Below, piece by piece: positions 53,019 through 63,033 of a stretch of DNA of 64,000 nucleotides. The DNA is from an uncultured Acidobacteriota bacterium (lineage in GTDB: Bacteria; Acidobacteriota; Terriglobia; Bryobacterales; Bryobacteraceae): NCBI GenBank assembly GCA_902826605.1, contig CADEFM010000007.1, forward strand, positions 1 through 64,000. Direction: 5' to 3'. Made by a program: the position numbers and the translations under genes. The number at the start of each line of letters is the position of its first letter. The stretch's first letter is position 1. The notes under the pieces are model-generated. The model had not been told where the DNA came from. It searched no databases and was given only the letters and a program-made list of their open reading frames with translations.

Positions 53019-53669
53019 ATGGCGCGCAAAATACGTACTCTGTTGGTGGATGATCACGCTCTCTTCCGCAGCGGGCTTCGCCATATTTTGACCAGCCAGC
53101 CCGATATGGAAGTGGTGGGGGAGGCCGCGAACGGGGAGGATGCCATCCAGGCCGCGTTCACGCTCCGGCCCGATGTGATCGTCATGGACATCGGCATTCC
53201 GGGACTGAACGGAGTGGAAGCCACGCGTCGCATCATTCAGGAAATGCCGAAGAGTCAGATCCTGGTGGTGAGTATGCATAAGGACTCCGTTTATGTGCGC
53301 GAGACGCTGCGGGCGGGCGCCCGGGGGTACGTGCTGAAGGATTCCATTGACACGGAGTTCGTCACGGCGGTACGGGCCGTGGCGCGCGGCGAAGGGTCTC
53401 TGAGCCCCGCAATTTCCGACACGGTCCTGAACGACTACCGAAGTTTTGTCCGCCAGCCCATTGATTTGCTGACAAACCGGGAGCGTCAGATCATGCAACA
53501 TCTCGCGGAAGGCGCCACTGCCAAAGACGTGGCGGCTGCGCTTAAGATCAGTCCATATACAGTGGACGCGCACCGCAGTCATATCCTCAAGAAACTGAAG
53601 TTGCGCGGTTCGAGCGACTTGGTGCGTTTCGCAATAGAGCATGGCATGATTGGAAACCGGGCGTCGTAA
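53019..53669 (+). CDS. NarL/LuxR-family response regulator
   Basis: This 216-residue regulator has a receiver domain with D11-D12 (LLVDDHALF), phospho-acceptor D57 (VMDIGIPGLNG) and K107 (YVLKDS). A LuxR helix-turn-helix follows (LTNRERQIMQHLAEGATAKD to VAAALKISPYTVDAHRSHIL). No sensor kinase is adjacent. It is divergent from the SulP/universal-stress operon and likely controls it through the palindrome between them. ATG 53019 gives the normal receiver start. Confidence 0.9.
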   Translation: MARKIRTLLVDDHALFRSGLRHILTSQPDMEVVGEAANGEDAIQAAFTLRPDVIVMDIGIPGLNGVEATRRIIQEMPKSQILVVSMHKDSVYVRETLRAGARGYVLKDSIDTEFVTAVRAVARGEGSLSPAISDTVLNDYRSFVRQPIDLLTNRERQIMQHLAEGATAKDVAAALKISPYTVDAHRSHILKKLKLRGSSDLVRFAIEHGMIGNRAS

Positions 53670-53978
53670 GAACAAGGTCCCTTAGTCCTACATTCCATCC
53701 AAAGAACCAACCGCGCGGAGCGCAGGCGACTCAATACACGCCGCCGTTCGGCAGTCCGAAATCCTACTTCGTCGTGCTCCCAAGCGAATTCACTTCTCTG
53801 GTTGTGATTCCGCGCTGGTATTCGAGTTGTGTCTTAGTCGCTTCGTTATGAATGGGTGAGCGGTTTCATGTTTCTTTCCGGTACGCCCGATCAGTCTTCT
53901 TGACAACGCGGCGGTTCGCCCATGTTGTGTCTTGGGATGGCGGAATCAATATACTGGTCTTTTGTTGTTTATCGCTCA
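53670..53978. other. Intergenic stretch without a gene
   Basis: About 310 bases between the LuxR regulator and the candidate leader element. No open frame looks coding. TATACT at 53950-53955 is a possible -10 box, but no convincing -35 sits at the right distance. Confidence 0.4.
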
Positions 53979-54075
53979 TGAAGTGCAAGCCGTTTCGGCA
54001 GGCCAGGACGCACCGGCTGGGGGCAGGGTGATTGGCGCGGTACCACTAGCCAGTGGCTCGGTGCCGTCACTTGCG
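53979..54075 (+). ncRNA. Possible c-di-GMP-I (GEMM)-like riboswitch
   Basis: The 5' leader of the large secreted protein shows a GCAAGCC element, hairpin GCCG-TTT-CGGC (53989-53999), the stretch AGGACGCA, a second hairpin CCACT-AGCC-AGTGG (54043-54056), then GGCTCGGTGCCG, closed by AAGTG (53981-53985) with CACTT (54068-54072). This order recalls GEMM-I riboswitches (GCAAACC ... GGGACGCA ... GGTAGCCGGGTTACC), but several conserved bases differ. By-eye match only. Confidence 0.25.
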
Positions 54076-54125
54076 GCGATTGCTGACGTTTCCTGGCCAC
54101 CTTGCTAACGGAGGAGTTTCGCGAA

Positions 54126-57100
54126 ATGTTGCGCCGCCGACCTGAGAAGTGTTCCGCGTGGTGGATTGTACTTGGGCTTGCCCTATGTGCATCATCGTGG
54201 GGCCAGCAGTTTCGCTCGCCGGATGAACTGGCGGACCGTATCGCGGATTTGAATGCGCAATTGGAATCGCTCACAAGCCTGGTTCCAGACGCTCCGGGCG
54301 TGGCCCAAGTCCTTTCCGAGCGCGGCGCTCTGCTGCGTGACTTGATCGCCGCCGATCCGCGCCGCGCGGCAGCCTTGCAATTGAACGCGTCACTCGCTGC
54401 ACAAATTCGGGCTGCCTCTCCGCAATCCGGGCTTGAACAGGAGGGCGATTGGACCGGGGTCCTGAGCGTTTCCATTGAAGACGATTTCGCCTCGAATCGC
54501 AGCCGCCACCGCTACTCGATGCGGGCAAACGGGACGAGCTGGGAAGTGTTCTTCGGCGCTGGCGCGGCGCCGTCCTCTTCTGCCAGCATGACGATTCATG
54601 GTGTTCAGCTTGCGGGACGTATTGCGGCCATGCGTGTTTCTCCCGAGGTCCGTGCGGAGGCTAGGGTAGCTGCCGCGGACGTCGCGGCGGCAGGCCCGGA
54701 ATGCAGCACCATCGGCGTTCAGGATACAGCCGTGATCTTGGTGACTACACCGTCCCGGCCGGTATTTCCCGCCGGCTTTACCCCGTCGTATTTTCAGCAG
54801 GAATTTTTCGGAACTAGTTCGGGATCGCTGGCTACGGATTCGCTCAATCGCGTGACGCAGGAAATGTCACACGGGCAAACATCGGTGGCGGGACAGGTTT
54901 TCGGTCCCTTCGCTTTGACGCAGAACTATTCATGCGATCAATACGAACTTTTGCTGGACGCCGCAATAGGGGCGGCCGATGCCTCCATAAACTTCACGCA
55001 ATACAGGCGCATCATCGTTGTTTTCCCGGTCTCGTCCTGCATGTTCGAAGGTCTTGGCACCATTGGTTGCCGTACTGAAGTCACCCCAGATGGTACCGTC
55101 AACGCCTCCGTGAGCTGGTTGCCAATATTCTCAAACAGCAAGACTCAATTGTTGGTGGGTGTATTCGCTCACGAATTCGGCCACAACCTGGGCTTGCACC
55201 ACGCGGATACGGATGATTTTGGAAGAGTTCCGCTGGGACGGGTGGGAATCACCGGCGCCAGTGTGGAATATGGAGATCCATTTTCCATCATGGGGCAGAC
55301 GGGCGCATCCTTCAATGGCCAACCGATCGGAGGCCAATATTCCGCGGCCCACAAGAGTTTGGCGCTCCGATGGCTGGCGAATGGCGCGTATCAGGAAGCG
55401 CAGACCAGCGGGGTATTCAATATTGTTCCATTCGAGAATTCGAGCGGCCTGCGCGCGTTGCGAGTTCTGCGCGATGCCGCCACGAGTTCCTGGCTCTGGC
55501 TGGAATACCGGCAACCGCTAGGGGACATGGATAGTTCCTTGTCTTTTCTGCAGAACTCAATGACCACCAATATCTTCCAGGGCGCCCTGATTCACTACGA
55601 AGACGCGCTAGTTGAGCCGACTCGAACGAATCTGTTGGATTTCACTCCGGTCTCCCAGCCGAATCAATTCGGCGATGCCTTGCTGACACCGGGCAATTCC
55701 TGGTCTGACCCATACTCTTTGCTTCGCATCGCTGTGAATAGTGCGAGCACATCTGGAGTCTCCGTTACCGTAACGTACGATCCAGCGTGCGCGACCCTCA
55801 GCGCGGCGCCTGTCGCCTTCCCCCAGGCCGGCGGGAGTGGGAGTATCACCGTCACGGCCCCATCCACTTGTTCCTGGACGGCATCGACCACCTTTGGTTG
55901 GATTGTATTGACCGGATCGTCCGCGGGCCAAGGAAACGGATCCGTGCCGTTCACGGTTTTTTCAAACAACGGACAGCCGCAACGCAACGGTTACATTACG
56001 GTCCAGCGGCAAAGTGTTCCGTTCGTCCAGGAAGGCTCTGGCGCTTCGGCCATTAGCGTCACCCCCCGGCAGGGTTCCGGAACATCCGGCCAATTTACGT
56101 TTATAGCGAAGAACCCCAGCGGCTTTCAGAATATCAGCCGCGCATTAATCGCCTTTTCGGATATAGGCATGCATGCTCCCAATACATGCATGATTAATAT
56201 CACGCGTTCCTCGGGCACGGCATTCTTGCTGAACGATTCAGGATCGACGTCACTTTCCGGCATCAATCTTTTGAGTCCCGGCCAGAGCGTTTCCAACAGT
56301 CAGTGCACGCTCTTTTCCACCGGCAGTTCGATCGTCGGTTCCGGCAGCCAGCTTACCATTACGTTGCGCGTCTCCTTTGCACTGGCCTTCAGCGGGTCAC
56401 ATCGCATTAGCGCCCAATTCGACGCGCCTGCACCCAGCGACACGATACCGCTGGGGATGTGGACGGTGGGGAACGGCTGCGGATATTCATTGGGGAGCAC
56501 GAGCCAAAGTTTTGGAGCCGCCGGAGGGACGGGTTCAGCGAGTGTATTCTCGTCTCCAGGCTGCGCCTGGTCGGCCGCGAGCAACGACGCCTGGATCACG
56601 GTGACTTCCGGTAGCTCTGGCAATGGAGACGGGAGCGTGAGCTACTCCGTCGCCTCCAATATGTCCGCATCCCCTCGCAGCGGCACCATGACCATCGCGG
56701 GGCAATCGTACACAGTCCAGCAGTCCGGTAACGGTTCGTGCAGTTATTTCTTGTTACCTACGAGCGCGAATTTCAATCCGGCCGGCGGAACCGCATCGGT
56801 CGCGGTGACGGCGCCCGCGGGGTGCGGCTGGACTGCCATTAGCAATGCCACATGGGTGACCATCACGTCAGGAAATTCGGGAAGCGGCAACGGCGGGGTG
56901 GGGTATTCGGTCGCTGTGAACTCCACTGCTGCCGCGCGCTCGGGGACACTGACCATCGGTGGACAAGCGTTCACCGTTCAGCAATCCGCCGGTAGCGCCT
57001 GCAGTTATGCGCTCAGTTCGACCAACGCATTTCTCGGAGCCGCCGGCGGCGCTGGGGGCATCACGGTAACCGCGCCGCCCGGATGCGTTTGGACGGTGGT

Positions 57101-58604
57101 GAGCGATGCGGCATGGTTAACGGTCACCTCCGGAAGTTCCGGAAGCGGAAATGGAATGGTGGGTTACGCTGTGTCCGCTCTCGCATCCTTGACGCCTCGG
57201 ACCGCCACTTTGAATATCGCTGGACTTACTTTCTCAGTAGTGCAGGATCCTTCCACGGGAGGATCTCTTGCGCAGATCGCTTCGGGCGGGACATGGAAAA
57301 CGAGCCTGACGTTTCTAAACCTGGGGACCGTCGCAAATTCACTTTCCATGAATTTCTTCGGTGACAACGGCACTCCTTTGAATCTGCCCATGACATTTCC
57401 GCAGACGCCGGCGGCCGTTGGCGTTACTGCTTCCACTCTGAGCCGCAGTTTGAATCCCGGGGCACAACTGGTTGTGGAGAGCGCCGCCGCCGACTCCGCC
57501 CCAACGCTCCAGGGATGGGGCAATCTGCAGCCCACCGCCGGCATCAAGGCCTTTGGCATTTTCAGCAATCCGGTCCATCAATGGGAAGCGGTAGTCCCTC
57601 TGGAGTCTCGCGATGCCAACCGGTACATACTGGCGTTCGACAATACCGGCGCGATCGCCACAGGGGTTGCGCTGGCGAATCTGGCCGGTTCCTCCGCGAA
57701 TATTCCCGTGACCATCCGCGATAGCACCGGTAGCGCCGTGCTAGGCGCCCAAGTGAATCTGCCCGCGTTTGGACACAAGACGTTCATGCTGGCCGATCTC
57801 TATTCCGCGACCTTAAACCAGCGTGGCGTGATTGAATTTCAAACCCCTGCGGGGGGGCACATCAGCGCGCTGGGGCTGCGGGCCAATGGCGCTGCCCTCA
57901 CAACCTTGCCAGTTCTTACGGAAACCACTGCTGGTGGCGGATCCGTGGCGCACTTGTTGTTTAACGGGGGCTTTACCAATAGCTTTACGCTGGTGAATAC
58001 AGGTACAGCTCCGGCCCTTGCAACGCTGAGCTTCTTCGCTCAAAACGGCACCCCTCTTACCGTGCCGTTGGGCTTGCCGCAAACGGGGGAATCTTTCAGC
58101 GCGAATTTATTTTCCAGAACGCTGGCGGCGGGGGCGTCTCTGCTCATCGAAACGGCTGGAGATTCATCCCTGCCAGTAGTAGTGGGTTCCGCGAAGCTAT
58201 CCACGAACGGGAGTGTGGATGCTTTCGGAATTTTTCGCTGGACACAGTTTGGTCAGGAAGCATCGGTGCCGTTGGAGCAGCGCACCGCGAACTCCTACGT
58301 GCTGCCGTTTGACAATACGAGTGGGTTAACCACTGGACTCGCACTCGCTAACGCAGACATTGCACCGGCGGCAGTTACTGTCGTGATCCGGAATGACGCG
58401 GGGACGCTGCTGCAGAGCACGTCGATCAGCCTGCCAGGCAATGGCCAGACGTCATTCATGCTTCCTGACCAATATCCGGCAGTGGCGGGCAAGCGCGGTA
58501 CGGTCGAGTTTGTGACTCCGGGCGGGGGGCGCATCAGCGTCATCGGATTACGCGCCACTCCAGCGGGGAATTTGACGACGATTTCGGTGCTAGCGAAACA
58601 ATAG
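54126..58604 (+). CDS. Secreted metzincin-like peptidase with BACON repeats and twin C-terminal domains
   Basis: This 1492-residue protein has a signal peptide (WWIVLGLALCASSWGQ) and a metallopeptidase domain with HEFGHNLGLHH at residues 349-359, the metzincin zinc motif, followed by YGDPFSIMG (Met-turn). At least four BACON-type domains lie at about 555-640, 780-862, 866-950 and 952-1040 (pattern CxWTAxSxxxWI.xxSGSSGxGNG). A different beta domain is at about 645-775. Two tandem copies of a domain of about 210 residues end the protein (about 1048-1265 and 1270-1492; SLAQIASGGTWKTSLTFLNL / SVAHLLFNGGFTNSFTLVNT). It probably degrades or binds extracellular polymers. GGAGGAG settles ATG 54126. 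Confidence 0.87.
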   Translation: MLRRRPEKCSAWWIVLGLALCASSWGQQFRSPDELADRIADLNAQLESLTSLVPDAPGVAQVLSERGALLRDLIAADPRRAAALQLNASLAAQIRAASPQSGLEQEGDWTGVLSVSIEDDFASNRSRHRYSMRANGTSWEVFFGAGAAPSSSASMTIHGVQLAGRIAAMRVSPEVRAEARVAAADVAAAGPECSTIGVQDTAVILVTTPSRPVFPAGFTPSYFQQEFFGTSSGSLATDSLNRVTQEMSHGQTSVAGQVFGPFALTQNYSCDQYELLLDAAIGAADASINFTQYRRIIVVFPVSSCMFEGLGTIGCRTEVTPDGTVNASVSWLPIFSNSKTQLLVGVFAHEFGHNLGLHHADTDDFGRVPLGRVGITGASVEYGDPFSIMGQTGASFNGQPIGGQYSAAHKSLALRWLANGAYQEAQTSGVFNIVPFENSSGLRALRVLRDAATSSWLWLEYRQPLGDMDSSLSFLQNSMTTNIFQGALIHYEDALVEPTRTNLLDFTPVSQPNQFGDALLTPGNSWSDPYSLLRIAVNSASTSGVSVTVTYDPACATLSAAPVAFPQAGGSGSITVTAPSTCSWTASTTFGWIVLTGSSAGQGNGSVPFTVFSNNGQPQRNGYITVQRQSVPFVQEGSGASAISVTPRQGSGTSGQFTFIAKNPSGFQNISRALIAFSDIGMHAPNTCMINITRSSGTAFLLNDSGSTSLSGINLLSPGQSVSNSQCTLFSTGSSIVGSGSQLTITLRVSFALAFSGSHRISAQFDAPAPSDTIPLGMWTVGNGCGYSLGSTSQSFGAAGGTGSASVFSSPGCAWSAASNDAWITVTSGSSGNGDGSVSYSVASNMSASPRSGTMTIAGQSYTVQQSGNGSCSYFLLPTSANFNPAGGTASVAVTAPAGCGWTAISNATWVTITSGNSGSGNGGVGYSVAVNSTAAARSGTLTIGGQAFTVQQSAGSACSYALSSTNAFLGAAGGAGGITVTAPPGCVWTVVSDAAWLTVTSGSSGSGNGMVGYAVSALASLTPRTATLNIAGLTFSVVQDPSTGGSLAQIASGGTWKTSLTFLNLGTVANSLSMNFFGDNGTPLNLPMTFPQTPAAVGVTASTLSRSLNPGAQLVVESAAADSAPTLQGWGNLQPTAGIKAFGIFSNPVHQWEAVVPLESRDANRYILAFDNTGAIATGVALANLAGSSANIPVTIRDSTGSAVLGAQVNLPAFGHKTFMLADLYSATLNQRGVIEFQTPAGGHISALGLRANGAALTTLPVLTETTAGGGSVAHLLFNGGFTNSFTLVNTGTAPALATLSFFAQNGTPLTVPLGLPQTGESFSANLFSRTLAAGASLLIETAGDSSLPVVVGSAKLSTNGSVDAFGIFRWTQFGQEASVPLEQRTANSYVLPFDNTSGLTTGLALANADIAPAAVTVVIRNDAGTLLQSTSISLPGNGQTSFMLPDQYPAVAGKRGTVEFVTPGGGRISVIGLRATPAGNLTTISVLAKQ

Positions 58605-58609
58605 AGAGA

Positions 58610-59335
58610 ATGCGAAGCGAAGAGGCCACGCTTGACTCTTCCATCGCTTCGCGGTACAACAACGTTCATCCCCCGTTTGAATCGATCATGAACTCCTCCA
58701 CCGGAATTCGCTTGGAGCCGGCAGTGGCTCCATTGCTGGAAACAGCGGTACTGCAAGACTTGGTGCACGAGTTGCGCCAGCCGCTGAGTGCGATTGAATC
58801 GATCGCCTACTATCTCGGCATGGTGCTGCCGCCGCACGAAGACCGCGCGCGAGAGCATGCGGGACGCATCCGCCAGTTGATCGAACAATCGAACTGGATC
58901 TTGTCCTGCGGTCTGCGGCTGACGGGTGACGATACGCCGATGCCCGAGGCTCTGGATCTGGAGGAAGTGATCACGCAGGCCGTCGCTGTGCGGAGTGCCG
59001 CTGGGGAACCGCAACCGCAGCTTGATTTGGACGGCGATTTGCCCCTGGTGCAGCTTGATCCGGCGCAGGCGCGCGCGCTGGTCGAGAATCTGTTGATACT
59101 GATGACGCAAAATTCAAGCGCTGGGCATCCGTTGCGCATCCGCACATGGAAAGACGGCGCGGTATTTTTGGAGTTCGCAACTTCCACTCCAGGCCACCGC
59201 TCCGAAGCATCGCTCGGCGCCGGGGCCGCGCTGAGCGTGGAGAGCGCACGGCGGATCGTGGAAGCCCACGCCGGGGGATTTACTTTGCATGCCGATCCGG
59301 GAACTGGGATACGCGTGCAGGTGGTGTTACCATGA
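58610..59335 (+). CDS. Degenerate histidine-kinase-like protein
   Basis: This 241-residue soluble protein has a histidine-kinase phospho-acceptor helix (LVHELRQPLSAIESIAYYLG) and a C-terminal ATPase-like region ending GAGAALSVESARRIVEAHAG and PGTGIRVQVVLP. The N box is altered (LVENLLILMTQN) and the DxGxG box is missing, so ATP binding is doubtful. It has no transmembrane or sensor domain. It begins 5 bases after the secreted-peptidase gene and ends 12 bases before trpC, so it may be transcribed with both. It may be an inactive kinase used as a docking or phosphotransfer protein. Confidence 0.7.
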   Translation: MRSEEATLDSSIASRYNNVHPPFESIMNSSTGIRLEPAVAPLLETAVLQDLVHELRQPLSAIESIAYYLGMVLPPHEDRAREHAGRIRQLIEQSNWILSCGLRLTGDDTPMPEALDLEEVITQAVAVRSAAGEPQPQLDLDGDLPLVQLDPAQARALVENLLILMTQNSSAGHPLRIRTWKDGAVFLEFATSTPGHRSEASLGAGAALSVESARRIVEAHAGGFTLHADPGTGIRVQVVLP

Positions 59336-59347
59336 AGTTTCTCCTTC

Positions 59348-60130
59348 ATGGCTGTCGCGGTTCCTGACATTCTCGCTCGTATTGTCGGCCACAAACGCGC
59401 CGATTTGGCGCACCTTTCCGCGATGCGGCCGGAATTGGAACGAAGAGCCGCGGATCGTTCGCCCGCGCGCGATTTTAGGGCGGCTTTGCAAGCCCAGCCT
59501 CCCGCGATCATCGCCGAAGTGAAAAAGGCGTCCCCCAGCAAGGGTGTGTTTACGGGCGATTACTTGCCGGTGAAGATTGCTCAATCGTACGCCGCCGGTG
59601 GAGCGGCGGCACTCAGCATTTTGACGGACGCTCAGTTTTTTCAAGGCACGCTCGACGATCTTGCGTTGGCGCGAGAAGCAGTCCGAATTCCCGTCCTGCG
59701 CAAGGATTTTACGGTGGATGAAATTCACGTTGTGGAAGCGGCGGCGCACGGCGCGGACGCCGTCCTGTTGATCGCGGCGATCTTAACCGTCTCCGAGATG
59801 CGCCGCTTCCGTGAATTGGCTGCCAGCTATGGCATGGCCGCGCTGGTTGAAGTGCATGACGCGGATGAACTGCGTTCGGCAATGGATTCGGGCGCGGACC
59901 TCATCGGCGTGAACAACCGTAATTTACATACGTTTGACGTGGACTTTACCACGTCCCTCCGGCTGGCCGACAGAATTCCAGGCAGCGCCGTCAAGGTCGC
60001 CGAGAGCGGCATTCATTCCTTCGAAGATGTGAGGCGTTTGCGCGCGGCCGGGTTCGATGCGTTTCTGGTGGGCGAACATCTCATGAAATCGGGCGACGCC
60101 GCCGCTGCGTTACGGGCGCTGCGGTCATGA
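59348..60130 (+). CDS. trpC: Indole-3-glycerol phosphate synthase
   Basis: This 260-residue TIM-barrel enzyme closes the indole ring in tryptophan synthesis. It has IIAEVKKASPSKGVF (Glu and Lys at the active site), VLRKDFTVDEIHV, ALVEVHDADEL, GVNNRNLHTFDVD and VAESGIHSFEDV, which are the phosphate and catalytic motifs. Length is standard. It overlaps trpF by four bases and begins the trpC-trpF-trpB-trpA run; trpE, trpG and trpD are not here. Confidence 0.96.
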   Translation: MAVAVPDILARIVGHKRADLAHLSAMRPELERRAADRSPARDFRAALQAQPPAIIAEVKKASPSKGVFTGDYLPVKIAQSYAAGGAAALSILTDAQFFQGTLDDLALAREAVRIPVLRKDFTVDEIHVVEAAAHGADAVLLIAAILTVSEMRRFRELAASYGMAALVEVHDADELRSAMDSGADLIGVNNRNLHTFDVDFTTSLRLADRIPGSAVKVAESGIHSFEDVRRLRAAGFDAFLVGEHLMKSGDAAAALRALRS

Positions 60131-60702
60131 TGGTCAAAATTTGCGGGATTACGCGCCGCGAAGACGCCGAGACTGCCGCCCGGGAAGGAGCCTCGGCTAT
60201 CGGCTTCGTGTTCTATCCGACCAGCCCACGTTACGTGGAACCAGCGGCGGCTGCGGAAATGGGTCAGGGGCTGGATGTGTGGAAAGTTGGCATATTCGTC
60301 AATGAGACTTCGGCGTCTGTGGATGCTGTGATGCGTGCCGCCTGCCTGGATGTGGCGCAAATTTATGGCGGCGAAGCCCCGCGGGGCGTGCGTGTATGGC
60401 GCGCGTTCCGCATGCCTTTGCCGGCCAAAGATCTGTTAGCGCAAGATCTGCTAGAGCATGATGCCGAAGCCGTGCTGCTCGACGGCCTTGCCAATGGTGT
60501 GACTTTCAATTGGTTGCTTGCGCGCAATTCCGCAGCGAAGTTGATCGTAGCCGGAGGGCTGGACGCGTCGAACGTCGCGGAGGCGATCCGCGTCGCGCGA
60601 CCGTGGGGCGTGGACGCCAGTTCGAGTCTTGAAACAGCGCCCGGGGTTAAAGACCACGCGAAAATGCGCGCCTTCATTCAGGCCGCGCGGGAGGCCCAAT
60701 GA
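60127..60702 (+). CDS. trpF: Phosphoribosylanthranilate isomerase
   Basis: This 191-residue enzyme has [13 protein letters not shown] (catalytic Cys), [28 protein letters not shown], and the phosphate-binding [13 protein letters not shown] and [10 protein letters not shown]. It isomerises PRA to CdRP, the step before TrpC. It overlaps trpC and trpB by four bases on each side, which implies translational coupling. Slightly short for the family, but all motifs are present. Confidence 0.95.
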   Translation: MMVKICGITRREDAETAAREGASAIGFVFYPTSPRYVEPAAAAEMGQGLDVWKVGIFVNETSASVDAVMRAACLDVAQIYGGEAPRGVRVWRAFRMPLPAKDLLAQDLLEHDAEAVLLDGLANGVTFNWLLARNSAAKLIVAGGLDASNVAEAIRVARPWGVDASSSLETAPGVKDHAKMRAFIQAAREAQ

Positions 60703-61928
60703 TTATTTCGCAACCGGACAGCACCGGGCACTTCGGCCCGTACGGCGGGCGCTTCGTTCCCGAAGCGCTCATGGCGCCGCTGGAAGAATTGGAGCACGCG
60801 TATCGACAGGCCTCGGCCGACCCGGAGTTTCAAGCGGAACTTGCCGACCTGCTCGCGAATTATGCCGGCCGTCCCACGCCGCTGTATTTCGCGAAGCGCC
60901 TGAGTGAAGCCCTGGGCGGTGCACGTATTTACTTAAAGCGCGAAGATCTGCTGCACACAGGTGCGCACAAGATCAATAACTGCCTGGGGCAGGCGCTGCT
61001 CGCACGCCGCATGGGCAAGAAACGCATTATCGCGGAAACCGGCGCCGGGCAGCACGGAGTCGCCACCGCCACCGTTTGCGCTTTGTTCGGCCTGGAATGC
61101 ATCGTCTATATGGGCGAAGAAGATATGCGCCGCCAAAGGCTCAACGTATTTCGAATGCGTTTATTGGGGACCAAAGTCGTAGGCGTCGCTACGGGCAGCC
61201 GGACGCTCAAGGACGCAATTAGTGAAGCGATGCGGGATTGGGTGACGAATGTCCACAGCACCTACTATTTGCTGGGCTCCGCGCTGGGCGCGCACCCCTA
61301 TCCGACGATGGTGCGAGATTTCCATCGCTGCATTGGCGTCGAAGCACGCGCGGAAATTCTGAAGCGCGAAGGCCGCTTGCCGGATCAACTATTCGCCTGC
61401 GTGGGCGGAGGCAGCAATGCCATTGGCATGTTCCACGCCTTCATCGGCGATGAGCACGTTAAGCTGATCGGCGTCGAAGCCGGCGGGCGAAGCGGGGCCC
61501 TCGGTGAACATGCCGCGCGATTTGCCGGCGGGTCGCCTGGAGTGCTGCACGGGACACACAGTTATCTTCTGCAAGACGATGACGGCCAGGTTGCGGCCAC
61601 GCATTCGGTCTCTGCTGGCCTGGATTACCCGAGCGTCGGACCCGAACATTCCTGGCTGCATGACCGCAATCGCGCCGAATACACCAAGGCCAGCGATCCG
61701 GAAGCGCTTACCGCGGCCCTGCGCCTCGCACGTACCGAGGGAATCATCCCGGCGCTCGAGTCCGCGCACGCGGTCGCGGAAGTGTTGAAGCGCGCGCCTT
61801 CCGCCAAAGGGCAGTTGTTCATTGTGAACATCTCAGGGCGCGGCGACAAAGACACCGATATTTATCGCGAACATTTGCCCGAACTTGACCAACCGGATGC
61901 CAACCAATCGAATTCAATCCCTGTTTGA
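60699..61928 (+). CDS. trpB: Tryptophan synthase beta chain
   Basis: This 409-residue PLP enzyme has the Schiff-base lysine K91 in [32 protein letters not shown] for phosphate binding, and [14 protein letters not shown]. It joins indole and serine in the TrpAB complex. It overlaps trpF by four bases and trpA by about 32 bases. Type 1 TrpB length and motifs. Confidence 0.97.
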   Translation: MIISQPDSTGHFGPYGGRFVPEALMAPLEELEHAYRQASADPEFQAELADLLANYAGRPTPLYFAKRLSEALGGARIYLKREDLLHTGAHKINNCLGQALLARRMGKKRIIAETGAGQHGVATATVCALFGLECIVYMGEEDMRRQRLNVFRMRLLGTKVVGVATGSRTLKDAISEAMRDWVTNVHSTYYLLGSALGAHPYPTMVRDFHRCIGVEARAEILKREGRLPDQLFACVGGGSNAIGMFHAFIGDEHVKLIGVEAGGRSGALGEHAARFAGGSPGVLHGTHSYLLQDDDGQVAATHSVSAGLDYPSVGPEHSWLHDRNRAEYTKASDPEALTAALRLARTEGIIPALESAHAVAEVLKRAPSAKGQLFIVNISGRGDKDTDIYREHLPELDQPDANQSNSIPV

Positions 61929-62715
61929 ATCCCTGCGATCGCCCAGGCGCGCGGCGTTTATCGCCTATGTGACGGCGGGCGATCCGAGCCCCGAGCGCAC
62001 CCCCGCGATCGTCGCCGCGCTCGAACGCGGTGGAGTGGATCTTATTGAACTCGGCGTGCCATTTTCCGATCCAGTCGCGGATGGTCCGGTAATTCAAGCC
62101 GGGTCGGACAGGGCGTTGAAAGCCGGGACCACTCTAGTCAAAGTGCTCGATATCGCCCGTAAGATTCGTGAGACTTCCCAGATTCCACTTCTGCTGTTCA
62201 CGTATATGAACCCGGCATTGCATTACGGATTTGAAAAGCTCGCGAGCGACATGAAAAGCGCCGGAATCGATGGTGTCCTGTTGACGGATTTGAGCGTGGA
62301 AGAAGCCGCGCCTTACATGAAGCCGATCCGCGAAGCAGGATTGGACACCGTGTTCCTGGCTGCGCCCACCAGCACGCCGCGGCGCCTGAAGCTGGTCGCG
62401 CAGTATTCCAGCGGATTTGTTTACCTGGTCTCGCGCACGGGTGTCACGGGTGAGCGCGCGGCGCTGGCGGATACGCTCGCGCCATTGGTGGAATCCACCC
62501 GCAAGTTCACGAATCTTCCGCTGGCGGCGGGCTTTGGTATCTCGACCCCCGAACAGGCTGCCACCGTTGCTATGATGGCCGACGGTGTGGTCGTGGGAAG
62601 CGCGATTGTCCGCTTGATTTCCGAAAATGCGGATGACTCGCGGATTGAAGCGTTCGCGCGCGAGCTGCGCCAGGCCATGGATGGCGCGGCTGCCGCCCGC
62701 AGCGCGTCGCTATGA
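61897..62715 (+). CDS. trpA: Tryptophan synthase alpha chain
   Basis: This 272-residue TIM-barrel protein cleaves indole-3-glycerol phosphate. It has [29 protein letters not shown] (catalytic Glu and Asp), [35 protein letters not shown] and [14 protein letters not shown] 61897 gives the standard start inside the trpB 3' end; a TTG at 61885 is the alternative. The chorismate mutase gene follows after 21 bases. Confidence 0.96.
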   Translation: MPTNRIQSLFESLRSPRRAAFIAYVTAGDPSPERTPAIVAALERGGVDLIELGVPFSDPVADGPVIQAGSDRALKAGTTLVKVLDIARKIRETSQIPLLLFTYMNPALHYGFEKLASDMKSAGIDGVLLTDLSVEEAAPYMKPIREAGLDTVFLAAPTSTPRRLKLVAQYSSGFVYLVSRTGVTGERAALADTLAPLVESTRKFTNLPLAAGFGISTPEQAATVAMMADGVVVGSAIVRLISENADDSRIEAFARELRQAMDGAAAARSASL

Positions 62716-62736
62716 GGACAAGATAGGGACGACGAC

Positions 62737-63033
62737 GTGCCATTGACGCCAGCCGAAGCCGAACAAGCGCTAGCCGAATGCCGCCGAAGGATCGACGCGA
62801 TTGATCTCCAATTGCGCGACCTGCTGAATCAAAGGACTCACATCGTCGAGGAAGTCTTGCGCATGAAGGATGTGCTAGCCATGCCGGTGCATGAGCCGAA
62901 TCGGGAGGATCACGTGATTCGCAACGTGACGCACGACAATCCAGGTCCGCTGGAAAACGAATCCATGCGCCGGATGTTTGAGTGCCTGATGCGGGAAATG
63001 CGGGAGTTTCAGAATCAGAGGCGCAGGCAGTGA
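62737..63033 (+). CDS. aroQ-type: Chorismate mutase, AroQ type
   Basis: This 98-residue all-helical protein has RRRIDAIDLQLRDLLNQRTH and EEVLRMKD, then EPNREDHVIRNV and MRRMFECLMREMREFQ. The arginine, lysine and glutamine positions expected in AroQ active sites are in place. It turns chorismate into prephenate. The GTG at 62737 has a weak ribosome site. Its stop overlaps the tyrA-like GTG by four bases, matching the pathway order. Confidence 0.9.
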   Translation: MPLTPAEAEQALAECRRRIDAIDLQLRDLLNQRTHIVEEVLRMKDVLAMPVHEPNREDHVIRNVTHDNPGPLENESMRRMFECLMREMREFQNQRRRQ

